From positions 1 through 38,097 of the forward strand of contig CALUWU010000185.1 in the NCBI GenBank assembly GCA_944324555.1: a DNA stretch of 38,097 nucleotides. Reading direction: 5' to 3'. The stretch's first letter is position 1; each line of letters starts with the position of its first letter. A program made the translations under genes and the position numbers. The DNA comes from an uncultured Desulfovibrio sp. (GTDB lineage Bacteria > Desulfobacterota > Desulfovibrionia > Desulfovibrionales > Desulfovibrionaceae). The notes below the pieces were generated by a model. It saw nothing but the letters and a program-made list of their open reading frames with translations, made no database searches and was not told the origin of the DNA. Below, piece by piece: positions 30,920-37,759 of this stretch.

Positions 30920-31528
30920 TCAGAGATTCTGCCGGAACTGCAACGACTGGCGCAGCGTCTCGCGATCCATGTACTTGACTTCCGCTCCCAGCGGAATGCC
31001 CTGCGCCAGCCGGGAAACCCTGACGCCGGGGAAGCGGCGGACGACCATCTCCCGCAGGAAGGAGGCGGTATTTTCCGCCTCGATGGTCGCGCCAAGCGCC
31101 AGAATAAGCTCGGAAATCTCGCCCTCGGCAAGGCGCCGCGTCAGCCGGTCAAGATCAAGGCTGTCCGCGTCCATATGTTCCAGCGGCGCCAGCAGCCCGC
31201 CAAGAATCATGTACTGCCCCTTGTAAAAACCGCCTTCATCCAGCGTCAGCATGCTGTCCCATTCGGTCACAAGGCACAGGGTGTCGCGCTCCCTTGTCGG
31301 ATCGGCGCAAATGGGACAGGGATCGGAAGAGGACAAGCCCCCGCAGCGCGAGCAGAGACGCAGCTCGTCGCGCAGGCCGGCAATGGACTGCCCGAGGCGC
31401 CGGGTCTGCGCTTCGGGCCATTTGAGCAGGGTCATGGCCACGCGCATGGCCGACTTTGGCCCCAGCCCCGGCAGGCGCGAGAGTTGCGTTACCAGCGCCG
31501 ACAGCGGCTCGGGTATACGGCTGTTCAT
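30920..31528 (-). CDS. recR: Recombination protein RecR
   Basis: The 202-residue protein acts with RecO/RecF to load RecA on gapped DNA. It has a helix-hairpin-helix (LSRLPGLGPKSAMRVA), a C4 zinc finger (C59, C62, C71, C74 in LCSRCGGLSSSDPCPIC) and a Toprim domain with CLVTEWDSML and ILALGATIEAENT. ATG 31528 is chosen over 31555 because AAGGAG is upstream of it and nothing suitable precedes 31555. That Shine-Dalgarno is within a hairpin (31529-31545), and a terminator-like hairpin (31559-31620) precedes it. This suggests separate control from ybaB despite the classic dnaX-ybaB-recR order. Confidence 0.95.
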   Translation of the reverse strand: MNSRIPEPLSALVTQLSRLPGLGPKSAMRVAMTLLKWPEAQTRRLGQSIAGLRDELRLCSRCGGLSSSDPCPICADPTRERDTLCLVTEWDSMLTLDEGGFYKGQYMILGGLLAPLEHMDADSLDLDRLTRRLAEGEISELILALGATIEAENTASFLREMVVRRFPGVRVSRLAQGIPLGAEVKYMDRETLRQSLQFRQNL

Positions 31529-31545
31529 AAGGAGAGACGCTCCTT
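31529..31545 (-). promoter_or_regulatory. Hairpin sequestering the recR ribosome-binding site
   Basis: On the minus strand AAGGAG-CGTCT-CTCCTT directly precedes the ATG. The Shine-Dalgarno AAGGAG pairs perfectly with CTCCTT (6 bp, five-base loop), so initiation could be limited unless the hairpin is opened. Confidence 0.55.
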
Positions 31546-31558
31546 TTTTGGACATGAA

Positions 31559-31620
31559 GAAAAAAGGGACGCCCGACGGCGCGTCGCGCGGGGAAAACCC
31601 GCGCCCGTCGTCAGGCGTCC
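31559..31620 (-). terminator. Terminator-like hairpin upstream of recR
   Basis: On the minus strand an imperfect stem of about 20 bp (GGACGCCTGACG... with ...CGTCGGGCGTCC) is followed by CTTTTTTCTT. It would end or attenuate read-through from ybaB before recR. Confidence 0.6.
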
Positions 31621-31735
31621 GCTTTCGCGGCCTCGGATCAGCGCTGTCCGGGACGAAAAAACGTCATGGCGCGCGTTTCGCTGAAAATTTCAGCCTGTCG
31701 CCTTCCGGCCCTGGAACGTCTTGCCCTTGAAAAGG

Positions 31736-31791
31736 GCGAAACGGTAGGCCGCAGGCTTGAAACGCAAAGCGTTTCAAGCTGAAAATGTCTA
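31736..31791 (-). repeat. Dispersed repeat E1, copy e (left half)
   Basis: On the minus strand TAGACATTTTCAGC, then TTGAAACGCTTTGCGTTTCAA, GCCTGCGGCCTACCGTTTCG; the first three bases are the ybaB stop codon. The right half is absent. Confidence 0.7.
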
Positions 31792-32100
31792 GAAGATGCC
31801 GGGCAGTCTGATGCCGCCGGAAATGGCGCTCATTTCGCGGTCCAGCGTCTCGCGGGCAATGCGTCCGGCCTCGTTGACGGCCGCCACGATAAGATCCTGC
31901 AACATTTCCACGTCGTTGCCTTCAAGCGCCTTGGGATCGATGGTCAGGGAACGCAGCTCCTGCTTGCCGCTGACCACGGCCTTGACCATGCCGCCGCCGC
32001 TGGCCGCTTCATATTCGCGCTCGTTCATCTCCTGCTGCAACTTGGCGAGCTTGTTCTGCATGACCTGCGCCTGACGCAGGATGTCGTTCATATTACGCAT
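31789..32100 (-). CDS. ybaB: YbaB/EbfC nucleoid-associated protein
   Basis: The 103-residue protein matches YbaB in size and sequence: MNDILRQAQVMQNKLAKLQ, ASGGGMVKAVVSGKQEL, LEGNDVEMLQDLIVAAVNEA and the C-terminal ISGGIRLPGIF. It is a small DNA-binding dimer found between dnaX and recR in most bacteria. AAGGAG lies eight bases upstream of ATG 32100. It follows dnaX by 113 bases, with a hairpin in between. An E1 repeat begins at its stop codon. Confidence 0.95.
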   Translation of the reverse strand: MRNMNDILRQAQVMQNKLAKLQQEMNEREYEAASGGGMVKAVVSGKQELRSLTIDPKALEGNDVEMLQDLIVAAVNEAGRIARETLDREMSAISGGIRLPGIF

Positions 32101-32155
32101 ATATACATCTCCTTGGAGGTTTGTTTGCGACTATCGCCCCGGCAACCGGGAACGA

Positions 32156-32184
32156 CCTTCGGACGCGGGAAAGGCGTCCGGAGG
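32156..32184 (-). other. Hairpin between dnaX and ybaB
   Basis: CCTTCGGACGC and GCGTCCGGAGG pair with one G-T wobble around a short loop. No T-run follows, so it may stabilise or process the message rather than end it. Confidence 0.4.
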
Positions 32185-32213
32185 GGGCGCCGCGCGGAAG
32201 CACCCGGCGTCCG

Positions 32214-33947
32214 TCACTGGCGCATGCGGCATTTGTCAATGCGTCCGTCAAAGATGGACAGACATTCCTGAAGTTCCGGCTTGCGGGAATATTCCTCGAT
32301 CAGCTCCGCCTCGGTACGGACGGGGCGCGGCTGCGCCAGCTCGATCCGCGTGCCGCCGACGCCATAGGAAGCGAGAGCCTTTTCCAGAAGGCCGCGCTGC
32401 CGCTCCGCCTGATGCAGCAGCGTTTCGCCGCGCGGCGTCAGCAGCAGGCGCTCCTCGTCCCACTGCGCCCCAAGCTGCCGCAACATGCGCGGCGAGGGCG
32501 CTTCCTCGCCCTGTTCCTGCATCTGGGCGCAAAAGGAGCAGAAGGCGCTCCAGTCCCGCGCGACGGCGGATGCCGCGGGGGGAGGGACCTCGTCGTCGCC
32601 GGAGGATTCCGCCGCCGGCGCCGTTTCCGGCGCGGGCGAAGGGGGAGCGGGGCGCGGATGCGGCGCGGGCGCGACCGGCGCGGCAGATTCCGAGGGACGG
32701 GGTTCGGGACGCGGCGCCTCCGGAACGCGCGGTCGCGGAGGCGCGGCCGGAGCCGGGGACGCCGGAGAAGGCGCCGGCGCGGGCTGTTGTTGCGGTTGCG
32801 ATTGCTGTTGCGGTTGTGGCGCCGCGCCGGGAACAAGATTTTCAAGGGGCAGCAGTCGCGGCAGCAGCGCCATGTTCAGCAGCAGCAGCTCCAGCGCCGT
32901 CGCGGGATCGGGATTCTGCACGATGCCCCGCTGCGCCTCCAGCGTCATCTGCCACGCGGCGTGAAGATGACCGACCGAAAAACGCGGCACCAGCGACTCC
33001 CAGAGCGCCGCCTCGTCGGCGGGCAGGCGCAGGCTTGCGCCCATGCCGGAACCGCCCTGCCGCAGGAGGAAAAGATCCCGCAGATGCTGCGCGAGTTCCC
33101 GGACGAAGAACCCCACGTCTACGCCGCGTTGCAGCAGCCCGCGGCAAAGTTCCGTCACGGCGGCGCAGTCGCGCGCCAGCACGGCCTCGAAAAGCTCCTG
33201 AAAAAGTTCCTGCCCGGCCAGCCCCAGAACCTGCCGCGTCGTTGCCGCCTCAAGCCGCTCGCCGCCCAGCGCCAGCACCTGATCCAGCAGCGACATGCTG
33301 TCGCGCACGCTGCCGGCGGCGCGACGGGCAAGAATGCGGACGGCGCTTTCTTCAAATTCCAGCCCTTCGCGTTGCAGAACCCTGACAATGTGCGCCGCAA
33401 GCGCGTCTTCGGAAAGATGCCGGAAAACAAAATGCTGGCAGCGGCTGACGATGGTAATGGGGAACTTGTGCGCCTCGGTCGTGGCAAAGATGAAGACCAC
33501 GCGCGCCGGCGGCTCTTCCAGCGTCTTGAGCAGGGCGTTGAAGGCGCTGCGGGAAAGCATGTGGGCTTCGTCGATGATGAAGACCTTGTAGCGGCCCTCC
33601 ATGGGCGCGTACCCGATGGTCTCGCGCAGGGCGCGGGCGTCCTCGACGCTGTTGTTGGACGCGCCGTCGATTTCCGCGACGTCCACGTGCGAGCCCTGGG
33701 TAATCTTGCGGCACTGGGCGCATTCGTTGCAAGGCTCGGCCGCGGGCGCATGCTCGCAGTTGAGGGCCTTGGCGAAGATGCGGGCGATGGTGGTCTTGCC
33801 TACGCCGCGGGTGCCGCTCAGCAGGTAGGCTGCGGCGACCTTGTCCTCGGCCGCCGCGCGGGAGAGGACGGTCTTGACCATATCCTGCCCTGCGACGTCG
33901 GCAAAGGTCTGAGGGCGGTAGCGGGCGGCGAGGGAAAGTTTTTTCAT
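32214..33947 (-). CDS. dnaX: DNA polymerase III subunit gamma/tau
   Basis: The 577-residue clamp-loader ATPase has Walker A SGTRGVGKTTIAR (K51), zinc ligands C64, C73, C76, C79 and Walker B with IIDEAHM (126-130). An SRC motif follows in TIVSRCQHFVF. The C-terminal half has a long Pro/Gln/Ala-rich linker (roughly residues 370-455) and a terminal domain. No slippery heptamer for programmed frameshifting was found, so a short gamma form is not predicted by that route. It heads the dnaX-ybaB-recR series. The ATG at 33947 begins MKKLSLAARYRPQTF, as usual; upstream lies the ilvE 3' hairpin. Confidence 0.95.
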   Translation of the reverse strand: MKKLSLAARYRPQTFADVAGQDMVKTVLSRAAAEDKVAAAYLLSGTRGVGKTTIARIFAKALNCEHAPAAEPCNECAQCRKITQGSHVDVAEIDGASNNSVEDARALRETIGYAPMEGRYKVFIIDEAHMLSRSAFNALLKTLEEPPARVVFIFATTEAHKFPITIVSRCQHFVFRHLSEDALAAHIVRVLQREGLEFEESAVRILARRAAGSVRDSMSLLDQVLALGGERLEAATTRQVLGLAGQELFQELFEAVLARDCAAVTELCRGLLQRGVDVGFFVRELAQHLRDLFLLRQGGSGMGASLRLPADEAALWESLVPRFSVGHLHAAWQMTLEAQRGIVQNPDPATALELLLLNMALLPRLLPLENLVPGAAPQPQQQSQPQQQPAPAPSPASPAPAAPPRPRVPEAPRPEPRPSESAAPVAPAPHPRPAPPSPAPETAPAAESSGDDEVPPPAASAVARDWSAFCSFCAQMQEQGEEAPSPRMLRQLGAQWDEERLLLTPRGETLLHQAERQRGLLEKALASYGVGGTRIELAQPRPVRTEAELIEEYSRKPELQECLSIFDGRIDKCRMRQ

Positions 33948-34004
33948 GACGATACGGAGCGCGCCGGATCAGGAAAGACGTCTCCGGCTGTCGGAGGTGA
34001 AACC

Positions 34005-34041
34005 GGAGGGGAGCCTCCCCGCGCCGCGGGAAGGCCCCTCC
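34005..34041 (-). terminator. GC-rich hairpin after ilvE
   Basis: On the minus strand GGAGGGGCCTTCCCGC pairs with GCGGGGAGGCTCCCCTCC with minor bulges. No T-run follows, so a factor-independent role is uncertain; it could partly separate ilvE from dnaX. Confidence 0.4.
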
Positions 34042-34057
34042 TGATGAAGACGCCCGC

Positions 34058-34978
34058 CTAGATGCTGTAATGCGACAGCCAGGAGGCGTACTTGGGATTC
34101 TGGCCTTTCACGACGTCAAAGAAGGCCTTCTGCAGCTGCTTGGTCACGGGGCCGGCGTGCCCCGCGCCGATCTGACGGCGGTCCACTTCGCGAATGGGCG
34201 TCAGCTCGGCGGCCGTGCCGGTGAAGAAGGCTTCGTCCGCGATATAGAGCTCGTCGCGGGTGAAAAGCTGCTCTTCCACGGTAAAGCCGAGGTCGCGCGC
34301 CACCTGAATGACGGATTCGCGCGTGATGCCGCCAAGGATGGACGTCAGCGGCGTGGTCTTGATGACGCCGTTACGCACAATAAAGATATTTTCGCCGGAA
34401 GCCTCGGACACGAAGCCGGCCGTATCAAGCATGACGGCCTCGTCGTATCCCTCTTCCTTGGCTTCGATCTTGGCAAGGATGGAATTCACATAGTTGCCGG
34501 CCGCCTTGGCCTTGCTCATGTGGGTGTTGACGTGCATGCGGGCAAAGGAGCTCGTCTTGGCGCGAATGCCCTGCTCCAGGGCTTCGGGGCCGAGGTAGGC
34601 GCCCCACGACCACACGGCGATAATGGTATTCACGGGCTTGTTGCCGGGGTAAACGCCCATTTCGCCCAGACCGACAAAGGAAAGCGGGCGAATGTAGCCC
34701 TCGGCCAGCTTGTTGGCCTTGAGCGTTTCAATGATGCCGTCGGCAATCTGTTCAGCCGTGTAGGGAATTTCAAGGCGTAGAATCTTCCCGGAATTGATCA
34801 GGCGCTGCGCGTGTTCCTGCAGGCGAAACACGGCGGAGGTGCCGTCCGCGCACTTGTAGGCGCGAATCCCTTCAAATACGGCGCTGCCGTAATGCAAGGC
34901 GTGCGTAAGCACATGCACCTGGGCTTCATTCCAGGGCACCAGTTTGCCGTCAAACCAGATGAATTCCGTCGTTTGCAT
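34058..34978 (-). CDS. ilvE: Branched-chain amino acid aminotransferase
   Basis: The 306-residue protein interconverts Leu/Ile/Val and their keto acids with glutamate and PLP. It is a fold type IV aminotransferase: FIWFDGKLVPWNEAQVHV, HYGSAVFEGIRAY, the PLP lysine K158 in SKAKAAGNYVNS, EAVMLDTAGFVSEASGENIF, and EAFFTGTAAELTPI. The ATG at 34978 has AGAGGAAG a few bases before. A candidate promoter lies at 35050-35078, divergent from the hyuA-like gene. A GC-rich hairpin separates it from dnaX. Confidence 0.95.
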   Translation of the reverse strand: MQTTEFIWFDGKLVPWNEAQVHVLTHALHYGSAVFEGIRAYKCADGTSAVFRLQEHAQRLINSGKILRLEIPYTAEQIADGIIETLKANKLAEGYIRPLSFVGLGEMGVYPGNKPVNTIIAVWSWGAYLGPEALEQGIRAKTSSFARMHVNTHMSKAKAAGNYVNSILAKIEAKEEGYDEAVMLDTAGFVSEASGENIFIVRNGVIKTTPLTSILGGITRESVIQVARDLGFTVEEQLFTRDELYIADEAFFTGTAAELTPIREVDRRQIGAGHAGPVTKQLQKAFFDVVKGQNPKYASWLSHYSI

Positions 34979-35049
34979 GGTCTTCCTCTTTTCCTCTGCC
35001 CTTCGGGGCGAACTGTGATGCGCGTCCACGCCGGGCACGCAGGGGAAAA

Positions 35050-35078
35050 AAATTACTGGAAAGCGCGCCGCATGGCAA
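35050..35078 (-). promoter_or_regulatory. Candidate ilvE promoter
   Basis: On the minus strand TTGCCA (35078-35073), a 17-bp spacer and TAATTT (35055-35050), about 70 bases upstream of the ATG. The -10 is weak. A weaker divergent candidate (TTGCCG at 35090-35095, 18-bp spacer, TACTAC at 35114-35119) faces the hyuA-like gene. Confidence 0.4.
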
Positions 35079-35138
35079 GTGCCGCCGTCTTGCCGGACCG
35101 CCTGAAAAGAGGCTACTACAGGGCATCGGAGGTACGTT

Positions 35139-36893
35139 ATGGCACATGGAGCTTCTTCGCCTGTCGTGACCGGTCCCGTTCTGGGCATCGACGCGGGCGG
35201 CACCCATACGGACGCGGTGCTTTGCGGGCCGGAAGGCGTTCTGGCCGCCGCCAAGGCCCCTACCAATCACGAAGATTTGCCGTCGTCCGTCCGGGCGGCG
35301 CTGGCCGGGCTGCGCGCCGCCCTGCGGCAACGGGGCGACGGCGGCGAGGCGCTGCTCGAACAGACCGGGCGCGTCGGGCTCGGCTCGACGCTGGCCGTCA
35401 ACGCCCTTGTCCAGCATCGGGCGGACAAGGTCGGTCTGGCCCTCTCGTCCGGGCCCGGTCTTGATCCGCGCCGCTTCGCCATCGGCGACCATGTCTGCGT
35501 GGCGCCCGGCGGTCTGGATCACCGGGGCGTGGAAGTGTCGCCCCTGAAAACAGACGGTCTTGAAGCCGCCCTGCGCCGCTGGAAGGAGGAAGGCGTGGCC
35601 GCCGTGGCCTGTGTGGGCAAGTTTTCGCCGCGCAACCCCGCCCACGAGCAGGCGCTGGCCAGCGTCGCCGCGGCCGCCGGCCTGCCCGCCGTTTCCGGCC
35701 ATACCCTGTCCGGCCAGCTCAATTTTCCCCGCCGGATAGCCACCGCCTACTATAACGCCGCCGTCCGGCGCATTCTGGGGAACTTCCTCGACGCCGTGGA
35801 ACAGGAACTCGCCCGCGAAGGCGTGCGCGCCCCCGTCTTTCTGCTCAAGGCCGACGGCGGAGCCCTGCCTGCGGCCGCCGCCCGCAGGGAGCCTGTCCAG
35901 TCCATCCTTTCCGGCCCCGCCGCCAGCGTCATGGGCGTTTCCGCCCTCCATGCCGCCGTGGCCGACGACGACGCGGCCCTGCTGCTGGACATAGGCGGCA
36001 CCACGACGGACATCGCCCTCTACGCCCACGGTTCGCCCGCCCTCGACCGGGACGGCATGCGCATCGACGGCCGGAGAACCCTGGTCCGGGCGCTGGCAAC
36101 CCTCTCCATCGGCGTGGGCGGCGATTCGCGTCTGACCCCCCGCGAGGACGGCGGCATCGACGTCGGCCCCCTGCGCGACGGACCGGCCTGCGCCTTTGGC
36201 GGCCGCTTCCCCACCCTGCTCGACGCCCTTAACGTCGACGCCCGTCAGGCCGGACGCCCCTGCGCCGGAAATGCGGCGGCCTCGCTGACGGCCGTGGCCG
36301 CGCTTGCCGCCGGACTCGGTCTTTCGCCCGAAGAAACCGCCCGGCGCGCCGTGGAAGACGCCCTTGCCCGCATCGCCGCAGCCGCGACGGAACTTCTGGA
36401 AAGGGTCAACTCTCGTCCCGTCTATACCCTCGCGGCCCTCAAGGGTTTGCGCGCCCTCGCGCCGCGTCGCGCCTGGCTGGTGGGCGGCCCCGCCGCCATG
36501 CTGCGCCCCCTGCTCGCCGCGCCCCTGGGCATGCCCGTCGAATGCCCTCCCCACGCCGATGTGGCCAATGCCGTCGGCGCCGCCCTGGCCCTGCCCACCG
36601 CCACGCTGGACGTCTACGCCGCCATAACCTCGGACAGCCGTCGCCGTCTGCTGCGCGCCCCCTCGCTCGATATCTGCGAACCCCTGCCGCGAGACGCCTC
36701 GCTGGCAAGCGTTGCCGCCCGGGCCTGCGATCTGCTGCGAGACGCCATGTTGCGGGACGCACCCGATACGGAACCCGCCGTGGAAGTGCTGGAAGCCGAC
36801 GAATTCGCCACGCTGGAAGACGGCCGCGGCTCGCGCGACCTGCGCGTCTGCTGTCAGGCCGTGCCGCGCATCGCCCGCATGATGGGAGAATAG
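35139..36893 (+). CDS. Hydantoinase/oxoprolinase subunit A-like protein
   Basis: The 584-residue protein has an ASKHA-type ATPase fold: VLGIDAGGTHTDAVLCG near the N-terminus and LLLDIGGTTTDIALYA near 282. Other recognisable parts are VGLGSTLAVNALVQ, LSGPAASVMGVSAL and ATLSIGVGGDSRL. The family hydrolyses 5-oxoproline or hydantoins with ATP, usually with a HyuB partner, which is not adjacent here. The ATG has GGAGG well placed. It is divergent from ilvE. The substrate is unknown. No frameshift is seen. Confidence 0.85.
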   Translation: MAHGASSPVVTGPVLGIDAGGTHTDAVLCGPEGVLAAAKAPTNHEDLPSSVRAALAGLRAALRQRGDGGEALLEQTGRVGLGSTLAVNALVQHRADKVGLALSSGPGLDPRRFAIGDHVCVAPGGLDHRGVEVSPLKTDGLEAALRRWKEEGVAAVACVGKFSPRNPAHEQALASVAAAAGLPAVSGHTLSGQLNFPRRIATAYYNAAVRRILGNFLDAVEQELAREGVRAPVFLLKADGGALPAAAARREPVQSILSGPAASVMGVSALHAAVADDDAALLLDIGGTTTDIALYAHGSPALDRDGMRIDGRRTLVRALATLSIGVGGDSRLTPREDGGIDVGPLRDGPACAFGGRFPTLLDALNVDARQAGRPCAGNAAASLTAVAALAAGLGLSPEETARRAVEDALARIAAAATELLERVNSRPVYTLAALKGLRALAPRRAWLVGGPAAMLRPLLAAPLGMPVECPPHADVANAVGAALALPTATLDVYAAITSDSRRRLLRAPSLDICEPLPRDASLASVAARACDLLRDAMLRDAPDTEPAVEVLEADEFATLEDGRGSRDLRVCCQAVPRIARMMGE

Positions 36894-36914
36894 AGAAGAA
36901 TGAGGAAGGATTGA

Positions 36915-37003
36915 GGGGGGAAGGGAAACCCTTTGGCTAGCGCGCAAAGGGTTTCCCTTCCCCCCTCAAACTCCCCCCTTCCCTTCCCAAACGCGCTTTT
37001 TTC
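36915..37003 (+). repeat. Dispersed repeat E2, copy e
   Basis: A perfect 21-bp hairpin (36915-36935 with 36945-36965, arm GGGGGGAAGGGAAACCCTTTG) with loop GCTAGCGCG, followed by CCCCCCTTCCCTTCCC and AAACGCGCTTTTTTC. It starts 21 bases after the hyuA-like stop and is oriented with it. Confidence 0.85.
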
Positions 37004-37168
37004 AGAACAATGAACGCTTGCGGAACCGCCGTCGCCAGCCCCCCGCCGCCCGTCCCCCGGCAACCCGGGCAGAGTGTTTTCATGCTTTTCCGTGAGGATA
37101 CGCCCGTTATTGCTGCGTGAAGTGAAAAATTCTTAGAGCGTTTTGCTATGGCCCTCAAAATAAAGACC

Positions 37169-37189
37169 GCGACCCGCAATGCGGGTCGC
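37169..37189. other. Perfect 9-bp hairpin
   Basis: GCGACCCGC-AAT-GCGGGTCGC. No T-run follows. It sits immediately before E2 copy f and may be part of the same structure. Confidence 0.5.
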
Positions 37190-37193
37190 GCGG

Positions 37194-37297
37194 GCGCGGG
37201 TTTTGGGGGAAGGGGGAGTTTGAGGGGGAAACCCCCTTTTGCTTGCGGCAAAAAGGGGGTCCCTCCCCCGTACCCCCTCCCTCCCCAAAACCCGCGC
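37194..37297. repeat. Dispersed repeat E2, copy f (long nested hairpin)
   Basis: An outer perfect 15-bp stem (37194-37208, GCGCGGGTTTTGGGG, with 37283-37297) encloses G-rich/C-rich arms and a central AAACCCCCTTTTGC hairpin. The full structure exceeds 100 bases. G-runs GGG, GGGGG, GGGGG, GGGGG with loops of 4, 2 and 7 form a G-quadruplex-type pattern on the plus strand. Confidence 0.8.
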
Positions 37298-37310
37298 ATA
37301 AAGGGGGAAT

Positions 37311-37435
37311 GAGAGCGGCTCCCCTTTGAAAAAGGTGAAACACGAGGCGGCGGCACAGCGCGCCCGGCCCAAGGTAAGCGGAAAAAACGCGCTTTTTCCG
37401 CGAAACGACAGGCCGTATGGTTTGAAATGCTTTAG
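37311..37435 (-). repeat. Dispersed repeat E1, copy f
   Basis: On the minus strand AAAGCATTTCAAACCATACG, then GCCTGTCGTTTCGCGGAAAA, GGGCCGGGCGCGC and TTTCACCTTTTTCAAAGG. It lacks the first (GAAACGC) hairpin, as does copy b. Confidence 0.75.
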
Positions 37436-37440
37436 GGGCA

Positions 37441-37550
37441 GGACTCATTATCAGATGTTGATTTTCCGGGATATTTATCCATGTAATGATATGAAAAATA
37501 AAATTTTTTACATGTTACAAAAAAAGTCCATCTTTACTCGTTTGACTCCG
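37441..37550. other. AT-rich segment between repeats
   Basis: A markedly AT-rich stretch in GC-rich DNA, with CATGTAA and TTACATG as inverted 7-mers about 20 bases apart. It may be an upstream control region of hsdM or a remnant of transferred DNA. No gene was recognised. Confidence 0.35.
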
Positions 37551-37551
37551 T

Positions 37552-37640
37552 GCGCGGGTTTTGGGGAGGATGGGGGAGTTTGAGGGGGAAGGAACCCCTT
37601 TTTGCCGCGAGCAAAAGGGGTTCCTTCCCCCTCAAAAAAC
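37552..37640 (-). repeat. Dispersed repeat E2, copy g
   Basis: GCGCGGGTTTTGGGG, then a hairpin with arms 37582-37605 and 37611-37633 (GGGGGAAGGAACCCC with GGGGTTCCTTCCCCC) and a tail CTCAAAAAAC. Plus-strand G-runs again fit a quadruplex pattern. It lies upstream of hsdM. Confidence 0.75.
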
Positions 37641-37684
37641 ATAATGGGTCATGAGTCTGGAGTGCCTTATTCTCCGCCCTCCCC

Positions 37685-37713
37685 TTGCTTCCGTGCCTCC
37701 CCCTCCCTATACT
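37685..37713 (+). promoter_or_regulatory. Candidate hsdM promoter
   Basis: TTGCTT (37685-37690), a 17-bp spacer and TATACT (37708-37713), 46 bases before the ATG. The -10 is strong (five of six) and the -35 weak. Confidence 0.5.
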
Positions 37714-37759
37714 GGAAAGGCAATACTCTTTTCACCTTTTCGCCAAGGAAGCCCCTTTC

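Larger units (their letters stand above)
36894..37759. other. Repeat-rich gene-free block upstream of hsdM
   Basis: This 866-bp interval contains E2 copies e, f and g, E1 copy f, a partial E1 end (TAGAGCGTTTTGC at 37134-37146), a 9-bp hairpin (37169-37189) and an AT-rich segment (37441-37550). Short open frames in it are low-complexity and lack coding character. No gene is called. Confidence 0.7.

Noticed and set aside
32214-33947. Programmed frameshift in dnaX producing gamma
   Set aside because: No A-rich slippery heptamer or following stem was found on the coding strand.
32121-34061. 646-residue plus-strand open frame across dnaX
   Set aside because: Antisense to dnaX, low-complexity Arg/Gly-rich, no domain.
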